Shown: piece after piece, positions 6,906-7,359 of the stretch
Layout of the letters: each line of letters begins with the position of its first letter
Position numbering within the stretch: position 1 is the first letter of the stretch
Origin: RGIG5057 sp964642045
Lineage (GTDB): Bacteria > Bacillota > Clostridia > TANB77 > CAG-465
DNA length: 7,359 nucleotides
Assembly: GCA_964642045.1 (NCBI GenBank)
Contig: CAZXLZ010000062.1
Span: forward strand, 1-7,359
Direction: 5' to 3'
Notes under the pieces: generated by a model
Told to the model about the DNA's origin: nothing
Database searches by the model: none
What the model saw: the letters and a program-made list of their open reading frames with translations, nothing else
Position numbers and translations under genes: made by a program

Positions 6906-7289
6906 ATGGAAAACATTGATTTTTCTAGTATCTTAGATGAAAAAGGGATTAAACAGCATTTGTGTCAAGTGCTGAGCGCTCAGAAAGAAAACTTTGATGC
7001 AAGATTTAATGAGCTAACTAATCTTCTTTCGCCTCAAGTTAAAGAAAATATCTCATATGAGTCTTTTATAAAGACTTTCGTACTTTCTCTTATAACAGAA
7101 GAAAATATTCAAAAGGCTATATTTGGGAATGGTATAGTTAAAGCTTTAGTAGCTGAGATTGAAAGTATAAAACCTGAAGGAAGTTACCTTCAAAGAACTG
7201 TATATAGCAGTGATATTTTATTATTGCTTGAGAAAAATGGAATGATCAATTTAAAGAGTGTTCTTTGTGAGAGAGTGCCTAACTGTTAA
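6906..7289 (+). CDS. Protein of unknown function, 127 residues
   Basis: I do not recognise this protein. It has no signal peptide or membrane segment and looks mostly helical, with an amphipathic N-terminal half (residues 11-42) followed by two more probable helices, so it is likely cytoplasmic. Cysteines are at 20, 121 and 127, the last being the C-terminal residue. It is a confident gene because a near-consensus promoter (6820-6848) and a perfect AAGGAGG (6892-6898) seven bases before the ATG lead into it. Base composition is somewhat richer in G and C than the operon upstream. The abrupt VPNC end, with no clear terminator in the next 70 bases, leaves open that it is a truncated remnant of a longer protein. 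Confidence 0.75.
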   Translation: MENIDFSSILDEKGIKQHLCQVLSAQKENFDARFNELTNLLSPQVKENISYESFIKTFVLSLITEENIQKAIFGNGIVKALVAEIESIKPEGSYLQRTVYSSDILLLLEKNGMINLKSVLCERVPNC

Positions 7290-7359
7290 TTTTAAAAGAG
7301 TATGTTTTGATATATATCATTACATGTATGGGATGCTATTGCCCGAAGTATTTCACGGC

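Overview
The window is about 28% GC across its first 6.1 kb. Arginine is written almost entirely as AGA/AGG with a little CGT, and the ribosome binding sites are strong AAAGGAG/AAGGAGG types. This suggests a low-GC Clostridia genome, plausibly Peptostreptococcaceae-like; that placement is inference, since no marker here fixes the taxon.

Region 1 (about 69-6148) is one compact plus-strand operon. A sigma-A-type promoter at 69-97 precedes rlmB (23S rRNA 2'-O-methyltransferase), an AlkD-like HEAT-repeat DNA alkylation repair protein, a long U32 'peptidase' family protein (RlhA/TrhP type, probably RNA hydroxylation) and priA (primosomal replication-restart helicase). Gaps between genes are 3 to 25 bases. 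A 14-bp-stem bidirectional terminator at 6112-6148 closes the operon. The genes combine ribosomal RNA modification, a second probable RNA-modification enzyme, base-lesion repair and restart of stalled forks.

The outstanding feature is priA. Its three consecutive parts lie in different frames, and each junction is one extra C. At both junctions the zero-frame codon is CGG preceded by a YCA codon (CCA CGG A and TCA CGG T), and skipping the C restores a conserved glycine (PPGT near residue 109; QVSGRAGRG, helicase motif VI, at residue 603). With both skips the product is an uninterrupted 748-residue PriA with every catalytic and zinc-binding motif intact. CGG occurs as an in-frame codon nowhere else in the roughly 1,980 codons of the four operon genes. 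The best reading is +1 frameshifting at a rare or unassigned CGG codon. Two inactivating insertions or assembly errors are the alternative.

Region 2 (6149-7359) looks accessory. A minus-strand gene for a small membrane-anchored protein of unknown function (6154-6603, clearly higher GC) and a plus-strand gene for a 127-residue protein of unknown function (6906-7289) diverge from a 302-base intergenic region. That region holds two near-consensus promoters with operator-like inverted and direct repeats. The def/fmt genes that often follow priA in Firmicutes are not here. The last 70 bases contain nothing I can name.
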